A stretch of 64,000 nucleotides of DNA, taken from Marinilabiliaceae bacterium JC017 (GTDB lineage Bacteria; Bacteroidota; Bacteroidia; Bacteroidales; Marinilabiliaceae). Below, one piece after another: positions 18,810-28,149 of the stretch. The stretch is taken from assembly GCA_004296775.1 (NCBI GenBank), contig RHGE01000007.1, positions 1 to 64,000 of the forward strand. The letters are read 5' to 3'. Below the pieces are notes generated by a model, which had not been told where the DNA came from, did no database searches, and was given only the letters and a program-made list of their open reading frames with translations. The first letter of the stretch is position 1. Every line of letters starts with the position of its first letter. The position numbers and the translations under genes were made by a program.

Positions 18810-20045
18810 TTATTCAAATTCAGCCCTTAAAATCGAAACCACTTCTTTTATGGTCTCTTCCTCTAAATCAGTTCTTTTTACCAAATCATCAACAGAAAGG
18901 TCTAAAACTGACTTAGCCGTATCACAACCTACAGCTTTTAGCTCATCAAGAATCCAACTTTCAATTTCATCCGTAAACTCATCAAGGCTCACATCCTCAT
19001 CATCTCCTTCAGATTCACGATAAACATCAATTTCATAACCAGTCAACTTACTGGCCAATTTAATATTCAATCCGCCCTTACCAATCGCCAAAGAAACTTC
19101 TTCCGGTCGCAGGTATACCTCTGCCCGTTTGTCATCTTCAACAAGTTTAATATTGGATATTTTTGCAGGGTTCAATGCTCGCTGTATAAACAACTGAGTA
19201 TTGGTAGTATAATTAATTACATCAATATTCTCATTACGAAGCTCCCGAACAATCCCGTGAATTCGCGATCCCTTCATCCCCACACAAGCACCTACAGGGT
19301 CAATTCGCTCATCATAAGATTCTACGGCCACTTTTGCTCTTTCACCAGGTACCCGTACAATTTTTTTAATCGTAATAAGGCCATCAAAAATCTCAGGAAC
19401 TTCCAGTTCAAACAATCTTTCCAAAAATACAGATGATGTACGCGATAAAACAATCAAAGGATTGTTATTACGTATTTCAACTTTTACCACGACAGCTCTG
19501 ACTGTATCACCTTTTCGAAAAAAATCAGATGGTATCTGTTCTGTTTTGGGAAGAATTAGTTCATTCTCCTCATCATCCAGAATTAAAATTTCACGTTTCC
19601 AGATCTGATACACTTCTCCGGTAATAATCTCACCAATACGTTCCTTATATTTATGGTAGATATTATCCTTTTCTAATTCCATAATACGAGCAGAAAGATT
19701 CTGACGCAAACTAAGAATTGCCCTTCTACCGAATTGGTGAAATTTAACTTCATCAGTCACCTCTTCTCCCAACTCATAATCACCATCGATCTTTTTTGCT
19801 TCGGTCAATGAGATTTGCATATTAGGATCTTCAACCTCTCCATCTTCTACTACTTCTCTGTTCCGCCAGATTTCAAAATCCCCTTTATCGATGTTAATAA
19901 TTACATCGAAATTCTCATCAGTCCCGAACCTTTTAACCAAAACGCTCCGGAAGGCATCTTCCAGAACACGAATCATTGTAGCTCGGTCAATATTCTTTAA
20001 CTCCTTAAATTCAGAGAATGTATCAATCAGATTTATATTTTCCAT
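18810..20045 (-). CDS. nusA: Transcription termination/antitermination factor NusA
   Basis: NusA binds RNA polymerase and nascent RNA to modulate pausing, termination and antitermination. The 411-aa protein has the N-terminal RNAP-binding domain (1-125), an S1 domain (about 135-200), KH1 with DPVGACVGMKGSRI (249-262) and KH2 with IGKGGLNIKLA (321-331). It ends with an acidic linker and a short helical C-terminal segment (SWILDELKAVG to the end) that is much smaller than the two acidic repeats of E. coli NusA. It lies 11 nt downstream of rimP and 62 nt upstream of infB, the classic order. Confidence 0.97.
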   Translation of the reverse strand: MENINLIDTFSEFKELKNIDRATMIRVLEDAFRSVLVKRFGTDENFDVIINIDKGDFEIWRNREVVEDGEVEDPNMQISLTEAKKIDGDYELGEEVTDEVKFHQFGRRAILSLRQNLSARIMELEKDNIYHKYKERIGEIITGEVYQIWKREILILDDEENELILPKTEQIPSDFFRKGDTVRAVVVKVEIRNNNPLIVLSRTSSVFLERLFELEVPEIFDGLITIKKIVRVPGERAKVAVESYDERIDPVGACVGMKGSRIHGIVRELRNENIDVINYTTNTQLFIQRALNPAKISNIKLVEDDKRAEVYLRPEEVSLAIGKGGLNIKLASKLTGYEIDVYRESEGDDEDVSLDEFTDEIESWILDELKAVGCDTAKSVLDLSVDDLVKRTDLEEETIKEVVSILRAEFE

Positions 20046-20056
20046 GTTTCAGAATA

Positions 20057-20521
20057 TTAGAAAGAAATAATATCCTTTACGAATTTAACTCCTTCATATT
20101 TAAACGTATGCGTAGAAACCTGCAGCTCTTTTTTCTTTTTCCCTTCTACCTTAACCTTTTTTTCAATCTCAATGGAGAATTCATTATCAGTCACAGCAAT
20201 CAGTTTCCCTTCAAATTTTTCTCCATCATTGGACAAAACTTCAACCAGCCTGCCCACGTTCTTATGATATTGTCTTAATACTTTAAATGGTTGACCCAAT
20301 CCGGCAGATGCAACTTCTAATGAAAAATCCTCTACTTCCCTGTCTAGATTATGCTCTATCAGACGACTGATTTCCACACAATAACTAATAGGCACTCCTT
20401 TTTCACTATCGATTATCACCACAATTTTATTACCGGGATTAACCGTCAGCTCTACAACATATGCACCATCTGCTTCAAGCTTTTCTAAGATAAGATCTTC
20501 AATCTGTTGTGTTGTTATCAT
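20057..20521 (-). CDS. rimP: Ribosome maturation factor RimP
   Basis: RimP helps assemble the 30S ribosomal subunit. At 154 aa it has normal family length. Recognisable parts are the N-terminal alpha/beta domain (LILEKLEADGAYVVELTV, NKIVVIIDSEKGVPISYC), the conserved LEVASAGLGQPFKV joining segment in place of the common EVSSPGLDRPL, and the C-terminal Sm-like domain (EGKLIAVTDNEFSIEI). It is first in the rimP-nusA-infB operon, with a good promoter 69-100 nt upstream. Confidence 0.94.
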   Translation of the reverse strand: MITTQQIEDLILEKLEADGAYVVELTVNPGNKIVVIIDSEKGVPISYCVEISRLIEHNLDREVEDFSLEVASAGLGQPFKVLRQYHKNVGRLVEVLSNDGEKFEGKLIAVTDNEFSIEIEKKVKVEGKKKKELQVSTHTFKYEGVKFVKDIISF

Positions 20522-20589
20522 GCCAAATCATCCTATGAAAATAGGGGATCACTGCCCCCTATTAAATACACATCAGGTAAATTGTTGCG

Positions 20590-20621
20590 CAAAGGTAATC
20601 ACTAATAAACAAAAATCCAAA
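20590..20621 (-). promoter_or_regulatory. Promoter of rimP-nusA-infB
   Basis: On the minus strand, TTTG (20618-20621) is followed after exactly 20 nt by TACCTTTG (20590-20597). This matches the Bacteroidota vegetative promoter (TTTG, about 20 nt, TAnnTTTG). Transcription would begin near 20583, giving a leader of about 60 nt. Confidence 0.75.
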
Positions 20622-21700
20622 ATTTACAGTCACTTACATTATTACCCTTAAGTCCTTACCCCTCAAAACAAAAAACAGATTGACTCTTGTTCTTTATAAA
20701 TCCTATTGTTTTTTTTGCTAACACCAGGCGACAATAATTTAATGTTATTCCATTTATACACAAAATCATCAACAATTCGATTGACATTTTTAACATGAAA
20801 GAAGGTCAATATCGCCATGTCATAAAATCCAACTTTTTTTATAACTATTCACGATAAATCCACATACAAATAATGTTACATGCCTCCTGATAATTCCAAA
20901 CTTCATTTGCCCTTAAAATATACAAAACCGTTCATCTCGGATTACCATTTGTAATTTTCCTAAACAAGTCGGCGATTAATTTGAAAAACCTCATTAAACC
21001 ATTAACAAGAACTTCATAACCTATCGTATACCATTTTTAACTTATCCAGAATAACACCGACAGAGAAACGAAATAACCAAACACACGAATCGTGATTATT
21101 CCCGCACCTTGTCTTTAAAGACCTTTATTCCCAATCAAGATCCACGTTTTTAACCTATTCCAAAATTCATGACGTAAAATCAAATATAATCCCCATAGAA
21201 TAGAATTGCCTGAAAGCTATAAATGTTAATAATCCCATAGCGAACTTTAGTATAAGGCTAAACACTCTTGAAACAAAGCAAAGCGAATGGAACCAAATGT
21301 AGATTTATGAAGTCTAATAACTTTTACACTTTAATTCGCATCTATAGTTTATAAAGACAGTGTTTTTATTTGGTAAAAACCACACATAAAGACTTAAAAA
21401 ATAAGTACATAAAACAGATGAGATAGTTTTAATTCAATCTCATGTTTGCAACGAATCACAATAACTTGTTACACTCCACAGGACTCACCCATTTCAACCA
21501 AATGGTATTGTCCATTGTCATTTTACCATCCAGATTTCTAAAGAATATTAGCACAAACACCTTATTCGGGAACAAGGTCCTCTAAAACCTCAAATACAAC
21601 AAATACACAATAAGTTTTTAGCATAGCCAAAAGCAGTAAATTCGTATTTTCTATGTCACCCAAAATCAATAAGTAATTAACTTTTTACCTCAAAAAACTG
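20622..21700. other. 1.1-kb gene-free gap between divergent operons
   Basis: This is the longest stretch in the window without a gene or repeat. It is AT-rich, has no open frame of 60 codons or more on either strand, and I recognise no tRNA, structured RNA or strong hairpin. The promoters of rimP and lpxD mark its two ends. An uncharacterised small RNA or a decayed gene cannot be excluded. Confidence 0.6.
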
Positions 21701-21732
21701 ATTTTTTTTAGTGAATATATTTCTTAGCTTTG
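21701..21732 (+). promoter_or_regulatory. Promoter of the lpxD operon
   Basis: TAGCTTTG (21725-21732) matches the -7 consensus; the -33 position falls in a run of T (21702-21709) rather than a clean TTTG. The lpxD start is 91 nt further on. Confidence 0.55.
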
Positions 21733-21823
21733 CACCAAATTTTTCTTTTGTCACATCCATTATACCCAGTGTTTAAGGCGCTTTATAACGTTGATGTTGA
21801 CAATAAACTAATGCTAAATACGG

Positions 21824-22861
21824 ATGAATTTTACAGCGAAGCAAATCGCAGAATTAGTACAGGGAACAATTGAAGGAAATCCAGATGCGATTGTGAATGA
21901 TGTTTCAAAAATAGAGGAAGGCAAACCACAAACGTTAACTTTCCTGGCGAACCCTAAATACACAAAATACATATACACTACTAAAGCAAGTGTTGTCATT
22001 GTTAATGATAGCTTTAAAGCAGAACAACCATTAACGACAACTCTAATAAAAGTTCCTGATGCCTATCTGGCATTAGCTGCCTTATTAGATATGTACGAAC
22101 AGTCACTACCTAAAAAGACTGGAATTGAACAGCCTGCTTTCATAGATAAAACCGCCACAATAGGTGATTTTGTATACATAGGAGCTTTCAGCTATATCGG
22201 AGAAAAAGCAAAAATCGGCAAGAACGTCCAAATTTATCCTCAAGCCTACATCGGAGATAATGTTGAAATCAAAGACAACTCAATTATTTATCCTGGAGTT
22301 AAAATATACAAACATTGCAAGATAGGTGAAAACTGCATTATACATGCTGGAGCAATTATTGGTGGCGATGGTTTTGGCTTTGCTCCTGATGCAAATAAAA
22401 ATTACAAGAAAATACCTCAGGTTGGAAATGTAATCATTGAAGACCATGTTGAAATTGGCGCCAACACTACCATTGACCGCGCAACTATGGGTTCTACCAT
22501 TGTCCGTAAAGGAGCTAAACTTGATAATCTCATTCAGGTTGCACATAATGTTGAAGTGGGAGAAAAAACCGTAATCGCTGCTCAAACAGGTATTGCCGGT
22601 TCAACAAAAATCGGCAAAGAATGTATGTTCGGTGGTCAGGTAGGAGTCTCAGGTCATATACACGTGGCAGATAAAACCAGAGTTGCCGCCCAAACAGGTA
22701 TTGCCGGAACAATAAAAAAAGAAGCCACAGCCCTAATGGGCTCCCCGGCCATGAATGTCATGCAGTTTAATAAATCATTTGTAATATTCAGACGCCTACC
22801 TGAATTATCTGCTCAAATAGATGAGTTAAAAAGAGAAATTCAGAATTTAAAAAGCGAATAA
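21824..22861 (+). CDS. lpxD: UDP-3-O-(3-hydroxyacyl)glucosamine N-acyltransferase LpxD
   Basis: LpxD adds the N-linked 3-hydroxyacyl chain in lipid A synthesis. The 345-aa protein has the uridine-binding N-terminal domain (1-100, with LTFLANPKY) and a left-handed beta-helix of hexapeptide repeats (about 105-315). The catalytic His is His241 in [21 protein letters not shown] at 180-189 is a family signature, and the protein ends in a helical tail. It opens the operon lpxD-lpxC/fabZ-lpxA, 35 nt before the fusion gene. Confidence 0.97.
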   Translation: MNFTAKQIAELVQGTIEGNPDAIVNDVSKIEEGKPQTLTFLANPKYTKYIYTTKASVVIVNDSFKAEQPLTTTLIKVPDAYLALAALLDMYEQSLPKKTGIEQPAFIDKTATIGDFVYIGAFSYIGEKAKIGKNVQIYPQAYIGDNVEIKDNSIIYPGVKIYKHCKIGENCIIHAGAIIGGDGFGFAPDANKNYKKIPQVGNVIIEDHVEIGANTTIDRATMGSTIVRKGAKLDNLIQVAHNVEVGEKTVIAAQTGIAGSTKIGKECMFGGQVGVSGHIHVADKTRVAAQTGIAGTIKKEATALMGSPAMNVMQFNKSFVIFRRLPELSAQIDELKREIQNLKSE

Positions 22862-22896
22862 AAAATACCACAGGTATAACCTGAATTATTAATATT

Positions 22897-24297
22897 ATGG
22901 GTGAGAAGCAAGCAACTATAAAAAAAGCAGTATCGCTAACGGGTAACGGTCTTCACACCGGTGTTAAAGTTACATTGACACTGAATCCGGCTCCTGAAAA
23001 TCATGGTTATAAATTTAAACGAATTGACTTAGACGGTCAACCGGTAATAAATGCATGGGCAGACCATGTAGCATTCACAGAAAGAGGCACAGTACTTCAA
23101 AAAGGCGAGGCGAAAATAAGCACAATTGAACATTGTTTGGCTGCTTTAAGAGGAATGGGAGTTGACAACTGCCTTATTGAATTAAACGGACCAGAAGCTC
23201 CCATATTAGATGGTAGCGCAAAACTCTATGTGGAAGCAATTATAGAGGCAGGTATTGAAATACAAAATGCCAACAGACAGTATTTCGAAATAAAGGAGAA
23301 GATGGTAATTGAAGACGCTGAAAAAGGCATTAAAATTATCGCGCTTCCGGATGATCATTTCAGCATTGATACAATGATCTCCTTCAATTCATCCTTTTTG
23401 CTCTCAAACCAATATGCATCTATTGATTCAATAAACGAATTTGAAAAAGAAATAAGCGCTTGTCGTACTTTTGTCTTTCTGCATGAATTAGAGCCATTAC
23501 TTAAACACAATCTGATTAAAGGTGGGGATCTAGACAATGCAATTATTATCATTGACAAAGAAGTTACCCAAAATGAACTTGATCATTTATCTGAGCTATT
23601 TAATAAACCAAAAGTTGAAGTTCAACCCATTGGAATATTAAACAATGTTGATCTGGTTTATCCAAACGAACCAGCTCGCCATAAATTACTTGACGTAATA
23701 GGTGATCTTACCTTGGCTGGCCTGCCAATTAAAGGAAAAATTATTGCAACTCGACCGGGGCACAATATCAATGTGGAATTTGCTAAGCTTTTAAGAAAAG
23801 AAATTAAAAAAAGAGCTCAAAAGGCAGATGTTCCCAAATATGATCCCAATAAGGAACCCATCTTTGATGTAAATGCCATAAAACGCATGCTACCTCACCG
23901 CCCACCTTTTTTACTTGTTGATAAAATTATCGACCTGCAGGACAACGTGGTGATAGGGATTAAAAATGTAACAATGAATGAACCATTTTTCGTTGGTCAC
24001 TTTCCCGAAGAACCTGTAATGCCTGGCGTACTTCAGGTGGAAGCAATGGCTCAAGCTGGTGGAATTTTTGTACTCAGCAAAGTGGAAGATCCTGAAAACT
24101 ATAGTACCTATTTCCTTAAAATTGACAATATCAAATTCAGAAAAAAAGTAGTGCCGGGAGATACACTTATATTCAAACTGGAGCTGATGACTGAAATTCG
24201 TCGTGGAGTAGCCAACATGAAAGGCACTGCATTTGTAGGAGATGCTATTGTAGCAGAAGGGGAATTCATGGCTCAAATTGTAAAAAACAAAGGATAA
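22897..24297 (+). CDS. lpxC/fabZ: Bifunctional LpxC deacetylase / FabZ dehydratase fusion
   Basis: One 466-aa chain joins two enzymes. Residues 1-305 are LpxC, the Zn deacetylase committing UDP-GlcNAc derivatives to lipid A: Zn ligands His79 (STIEHC), His262 and Asp266 (ARHKLLDVIGD), and catalytic His289 (RPGHN). After a short linker, residues 322-466 are FabZ, 3-hydroxyacyl-ACP dehydratase of fatty acid synthesis: HRPPFLLVD, catalytic His368 (GHFP) and Glu382 (LQVEAMAQAGG). Both sets of active-site residues are intact. The fusion is known in Bacteroidota and links acyl-ACP supply with lipid A. It sits 33 nt before lpxA. Confidence 0.97.
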   Translation: MGEKQATIKKAVSLTGNGLHTGVKVTLTLNPAPENHGYKFKRIDLDGQPVINAWADHVAFTERGTVLQKGEAKISTIEHCLAALRGMGVDNCLIELNGPEAPILDGSAKLYVEAIIEAGIEIQNANRQYFEIKEKMVIEDAEKGIKIIALPDDHFSIDTMISFNSSFLLSNQYASIDSINEFEKEISACRTFVFLHELEPLLKHNLIKGGDLDNAIIIIDKEVTQNELDHLSELFNKPKVEVQPIGILNNVDLVYPNEPARHKLLDVIGDLTLAGLPIKGKIIATRPGHNINVEFAKLLRKEIKKRAQKADVPKYDPNKEPIFDVNAIKRMLPHRPPFLLVDKIIDLQDNVVIGIKNVTMNEPFFVGHFPEEPVMPGVLQVEAMAQAGGIFVLSKVEDPENYSTYFLKIDNIKFRKKVVPGDTLIFKLELMTEIRRGVANMKGTAFVGDAIVAEGEFMAQIVKNKG

Positions 24298-24330
24298 GCT
24301 AAGATAAGTATTTCAGAAAACTTAAATAGA

Positions 24331-25116
24331 ATGAAGCAACCTTTAGCATACATTCATCCGGACGCAAAAATTGCTCCAAATGTCGTTATTGAACCATTCG
24401 TTACGATTGATAAAAACGTTGTAATTGAAGAGGGAACACGAATTGGTTCGAATGCAACCATTTTGGAAGGAACACACATTGGGAAAAATTGTAATATTTT
24501 CCCCGGAGCTGTTATTGGAGCTATTCCGCAGGACTTAAAATTTGCTGGTGAAGATACTACTGTGGAAATTGGAAATAACACTACTATTAGGGAATTTGTA
24601 ACTATAAACCGAGGAACAAAAGCCAAAGGTAAAACAGTAGTAGGCAACAACTGTCTGTTAATGGCATACGTTCACGTGGCTCACGATGCATGTATCGGAA
24701 ATAATGTAATTCTGGTGAATAGTGTGCAAGTAGCAGGTGAAGTAAAAATTGATGATTACGCCATAATAGGAGGTATGTCAGCCGTTCATCAATTTGTACA
24801 CGTTGGAGCGCATGTTATGATTGCCGGAGGTTCATTAGTAGGGAAAGACGTCCCTCCATATGTAAAAGCCGGACGCGAGAGAATATCCTATGTAGGTGTT
24901 AACTCAATTGGACTTCGCAGACGCACCTTTACCAACGAACAAATTAGAGATATTCAAAACATCTATCGCTTATTATTCCAAACTGGCTTAAACAACTCAG
25001 ATGCCATAGAACGTATTGAAGCAGAGTTACCGGCATCAAAAGAACGAGATGAGATCATTCTGTTTGTCCGTAATTCTCAACGAGGCATCATTAAAGGCTA
25101 TTATCCCAATAAATAG
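24331..25116 (+). CDS. lpxA: UDP-N-acetylglucosamine O-acyltransferase LpxA
   Basis: LpxA performs the first acylation of lipid A synthesis. At 261 aa the length is typical. It has an N-terminal hexapeptide beta-helix with the signature GAIPQDLKF (63-71) and the catalytic His118 in VHVAHD. The C-terminal helices (RRRTFTNEQIRDIQNIYRLL) are also typical. It is last in the lpx operon, followed directly by a terminator shared with convergent pdxA. Confidence 0.97.
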   Translation: MKQPLAYIHPDAKIAPNVVIEPFVTIDKNVVIEEGTRIGSNATILEGTHIGKNCNIFPGAVIGAIPQDLKFAGEDTTVEIGNNTTIREFVTINRGTKAKGKTVVGNNCLLMAYVHVAHDACIGNNVILVNSVQVAGEVKIDDYAIIGGMSAVHQFVHVGAHVMIAGGSLVGKDVPPYVKAGRERISYVGVNSIGLRRRTFTNEQIRDIQNIYRLLFQTGLNNSDAIERIEAELPASKERDEIILFVRNSQRGIIKGYYPNK

Positions 25117-25120
25117 AGAT

Positions 25121-25151
25121 AAAAAAACCGGCTAATGCCGGTTTTTTTTAT
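25121..25151. terminator. Bidirectional terminator between lpxA and pdxA
   Basis: A 9-bp stem AAAACCGGC / GCCGGTTTT with loop TAAT has a run of A on the left and of T on the right, so it can stop both convergent operons. Its right edge touches the pdxA stop codon at 25148. Confidence 0.88.
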
Positions 25152-26233
25152 TCATTTACCTGCCGGTGATCACCTTTCATCTCCAGCTCATTTATATCAT
25201 ATGTTTTTAACGGATTCTTTTCCAATTCCAAATTACTCTTTCGGTTTCTAAAAAGATCTACACCAAGATATAAAGCATTTCTAAACGATTCAGCATCGGC
25301 CCTATTCATTCCAGCAATTTCATATGCCGTACCATGATCAGGAGACGTTCGTATAAACGGCAATCCTGCAGTAAAATTAACACCTGTTGAAAAAGCAACA
25401 GTTTTAAACGGCGTTAAGCCCTGATCATGATACATCGCTAATACCGCATCAAATTTTTCTAACTGTCTCGTACCAAACAAACCATCGGCAGGATATGGTC
25501 CTAAAGCCATTATTCCCTCCTCCTTAGCCTGTTTTAAAGCAGGTATAATTATATCTTCCTCTTCCGATCCTAAAACACCTCCATCCCCGGCATGCGGATT
25601 AAGACCCAAAACAGCTATTCGAGGACGTCGAACCGTAAAATCTACCTTCAATGTCCGATCAAGCACTCGTAATTTCCGAATAATTCTTTCTTTGGTGATA
25701 TGAGATGGCACCTCTTTAATGGGCACGTGCCCTGCTACCACACCAACCTTTAAAATATCACTCACCATCAACATTAACACATCATCAGTACCTGCCTCCT
25801 TAGCCAAATACTCCGTATGACCAGGAAAATGAAAAGCATCTGATTGAATGTTTTTTTTATTAATCGGCGCCGTCACCAAAACATCAACCACACCCCGTTG
25901 AATATCTTCCATCGCTCGGCTCAATGCTTTAAAAGCACTATCACCTCCAGCTGAAGTAGATTTACCTAACTCAACTCGCACATTATCATCCAAACAATTA
26001 ATGATATTGACTCTTCTTGGATGCGCTTCATCTACACTTCGAATATTATTCAAACTAAAATTGGATATATTGAGAGCTTTACGATGATAGGCAGCAACCT
26101 TCGATGACCCGTAAATTACAGGCGTGAATGAATCCAATATTCTGGAATCAGACAATGCCTTAAAAATAATTTCATAGCCAATCCCGTTTATATCTCCGTG
26201 AGTTATCCCCACTACTATTTTCTTATCACTCAT
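25148..26233 (-). CDS. pdxA: 4-hydroxythreonine-4-phosphate dehydrogenase PdxA
   Basis: PdxA oxidises 4-phosphohydroxy-L-threonine in the DXP-dependent route to pyridoxal phosphate. At 361 aa it is slightly longer than E. coli PdxA because of an insert after residue 60 and a charged C-terminal tail. Expected metal ligands are His169 (VVAGHVPIKE), His214 (LNPHAGDGG) and His269 (MYHDQGLTPFK). The substrate-binding HT pair is in PGHTEYLA (139-140). The gene is last in the long minus-strand cluster, 46 nt after pepA. The substrate supplier dxr lies in the same cluster but is linked to isoprenoids, not to this step. Confidence 0.95.
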   Translation of the reverse strand: MSDKKIVVGITHGDINGIGYEIIFKALSDSRILDSFTPVIYGSSKVAAYHRKALNISNFSLNNIRSVDEAHPRRVNIINCLDDNVRVELGKSTSAGGDSAFKALSRAMEDIQRGVVDVLVTAPINKKNIQSDAFHFPGHTEYLAKEAGTDDVLMLMVSDILKVGVVAGHVPIKEVPSHITKERIIRKLRVLDRTLKVDFTVRRPRIAVLGLNPHAGDGGVLGSEEEDIIIPALKQAKEEGIMALGPYPADGLFGTRQLEKFDAVLAMYHDQGLTPFKTVAFSTGVNFTAGLPFIRTSPDHGTAYEIAGMNRADAESFRNALYLGVDLFRNRKSNLELEKNPLKTYDINELEMKGDHRQVNE

Positions 26234-26279
26234 ATCTTCATCAAATTAACAAAATAGGTATAAAAATAATGAAAATGCC

Positions 26280-27725
26280 TCATCCTTTGACACGATTTCT
26301 CAAAAAGTGGTATAACAAGCGAACACCTACCCCGGATGCCCCCTTCCCACGATAGTTATTATCCTTGGCAACATATGCCGGTCCGGCAATATCCAAATGA
26401 ATCCAAGGATAGTTCGTAAAGTGGGCCAAAAATTTCCCGGCAGTTATTGCACCAGCCTCGCGGCCTCCTAAATTTTTTAAATCGGCAATATCTGATTTTA
26501 TCAACTCCCCGTATTCATTCCAGAAAGGAAACTTAACGACTCGTTCATAAACTATTTCTCCACTCTCCTGTAATACACCAAACTCGTCTTCATTAGCCGT
26601 TCCCATTCCCACCATTCCATAGTGTCCTAAAGCCATAACAGCACTACCAGTTAACGTTGCCAAATCAATAACCAAATCCGGTTCAAAACGTCTGGCATAG
26701 CTCAAGGCATCAGCAAGGATGAGTCTTCCTTCAGCATCTGTATTAATTACCTCTACAGTAAGCTCATTATGCATCTTTATGATATCACCTGGAACATAAG
26801 CATTAAATCCGGGACGATTATCTGTTGCAGGAACCAAACCAATTACATGAACAGGAATTTTATTGGCAGCCAATGCCACCATCGCACCAATGACTGATGC
26901 AGCTCCCCCCATGTCACATTTCATCTCATCAAGACTACCTGGCATGGTTTTTAAATTCATTCCTCCGGTATCAAAAACAACACCTTTTCCAACCAAAACA
27001 ACCGGCTTTTCCGTTTTAACATTTTCAGGTTTCCATTCCATAGTAATAAAAGTCGGAGGATCTTGACTACCCTTATTTACTGCTAGCAAACCACCAAACT
27101 TTAAAGATTCAATCTTACTTTTATTAAAAACGTCTACCGAAAAACCGTATTTTTCACCTAAAACCTTGGTGACATCACCTAACTGAACTGCATTTAGTGC
27201 CCCCACTGGTTCATTAACAAGATTACGTGCAATACTTACAGCTTCGCATACAAGATTTATTTCCTCTACATCGTCAGGAGTAACCACAGGACTAGAAAGC
27301 ATGATACGATTAAGATCAAATACTTTTTCCTTATCCTGAGTTATATATTTATTGAAAGCATACGATGACAACAATAAACCTTCACACATAGCCAAACAAG
27401 CATCCTTGTCTCCTGTTAAATCAAACACGCAAACATCATTATATCGCTCCTTTTTTAGGATCTGAAAAATATCATATCCATTTCTCCTTAATGCTTCATT
27501 GCGCACAATTAATGAATCCTGTTCACTATCCAGCAACCGGACATACTTTAATTTACCAAGTTCCGGTATACCTATAAGTTTTTCCTTCGTCTCGGCTTTA
27601 CTGGTAACATATGCGATCTCTTCTTTAGAAAATCCGAAATCTTGGAGCATTTCCAATTCTTTCAAAAGAAAAACTGTAGAGACATTGTCAGGTTTATCAG
27701 TTATAAGTTTTATCTGTGTATTCAT
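26280..27725 (-). CDS. pepA: Leucyl aminopeptidase, M17 family
   Basis: This is a cytosolic two-metal aminopeptidase that trims N-terminal residues from peptides. I start at ATG 27725; the frame extends to a TTG at 27743 that adds only six residues. The 481-aa product has the variable N-terminal domain (to about 150) and the catalytic domain. Metal and active-site residues are in VGKGVVFDTGGMNLK (Lys247, Asp252) and the signature NTDAEGRL (328-335). It is flanked by a small unknown gene (49 nt) and pdxA (46 nt). The assignment to M17 is firm; the substrate preference is not. Confidence 0.93.
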   Translation of the reverse strand: MNTQIKLITDKPDNVSTVFLLKELEMLQDFGFSKEEIAYVTSKAETKEKLIGIPELGKLKYVRLLDSEQDSLIVRNEALRRNGYDIFQILKKERYNDVCVFDLTGDKDACLAMCEGLLLSSYAFNKYITQDKEKVFDLNRIMLSSPVVTPDDVEEINLVCEAVSIARNLVNEPVGALNAVQLGDVTKVLGEKYGFSVDVFNKSKIESLKFGGLLAVNKGSQDPPTFITMEWKPENVKTEKPVVLVGKGVVFDTGGMNLKTMPGSLDEMKCDMGGAASVIGAMVALAANKIPVHVIGLVPATDNRPGFNAYVPGDIIKMHNELTVEVINTDAEGRLILADALSYARRFEPDLVIDLATLTGSAVMALGHYGMVGMGTANEDEFGVLQESGEIVYERVVKFPFWNEYGELIKSDIADLKNLGGREAGAITAGKFLAHFTNYPWIHLDIAGPAYVAKDNNYRGKGASGVGVRLLYHFLRNRVKG

Positions 27726-27774
27726 TTTATCTATAGTTATCAACCCTGGAAAAACACTTGTCTTATTGAGTAAA

Positions 27775-28143
27775 TTATTTCTTACTCCGAAAAAAATCCC
27801 TTGTCAAAACCTTCTTCAGCTCACGATGAATTATCAAAATACTTAGAACTTCAGAATAAGATAAATCAGGGTATTCTTTTTCATAAGCAACAATCTCATT
27901 ATCGGATATATCAATCCGATAAAGCAAACTTAAAAAACGGGTATAATTTCTCTCTACCAACTGTGTCACATGCACTTTTAACTGGAAAAACAGATCCTGA
28001 TAGAAATCAACTACCTCGCCAGAAAACACGACATCCAATCCAAACTCAGAAAAATCTTTTATTATCTGATCGGCAGTTTCACGAATCAAATCTTCTCTTC
28101 TACACGCTCGTTGAAGTGCTTCTTTATTAAATAAAGGCAACAT
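27775..28143 (-). CDS. Small conserved-looking protein, unknown function
   Basis: The function is not recognised. The 122-aa product is helical and acidic with a basic end (FFRSKK) and has no signal peptide or membrane segment. It contains the pattern REDLIRETADQIIKDF near 17-32 and SLLYRIDISDNEI near 72-84. It begins 6 nt after the DUF4837 lipoprotein gene, so the two are surely co-transcribed. The position between an envelope lipoprotein and an aminopeptidase gives no clear hint of role. The intact frame and tight spacing support a real gene. Confidence 0.7.
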   Translation of the reverse strand: MLPLFNKEALQRACRREDLIRETADQIIKDFSEFGLDVVFSGEVVDFYQDLFFQLKVHVTQLVERNYTRFLSLLYRIDISDNEIVAYEKEYPDLSYSEVLSILIIHRELKKVLTRDFFRSKK

Positions 28144-28149
28144 ATGTGA

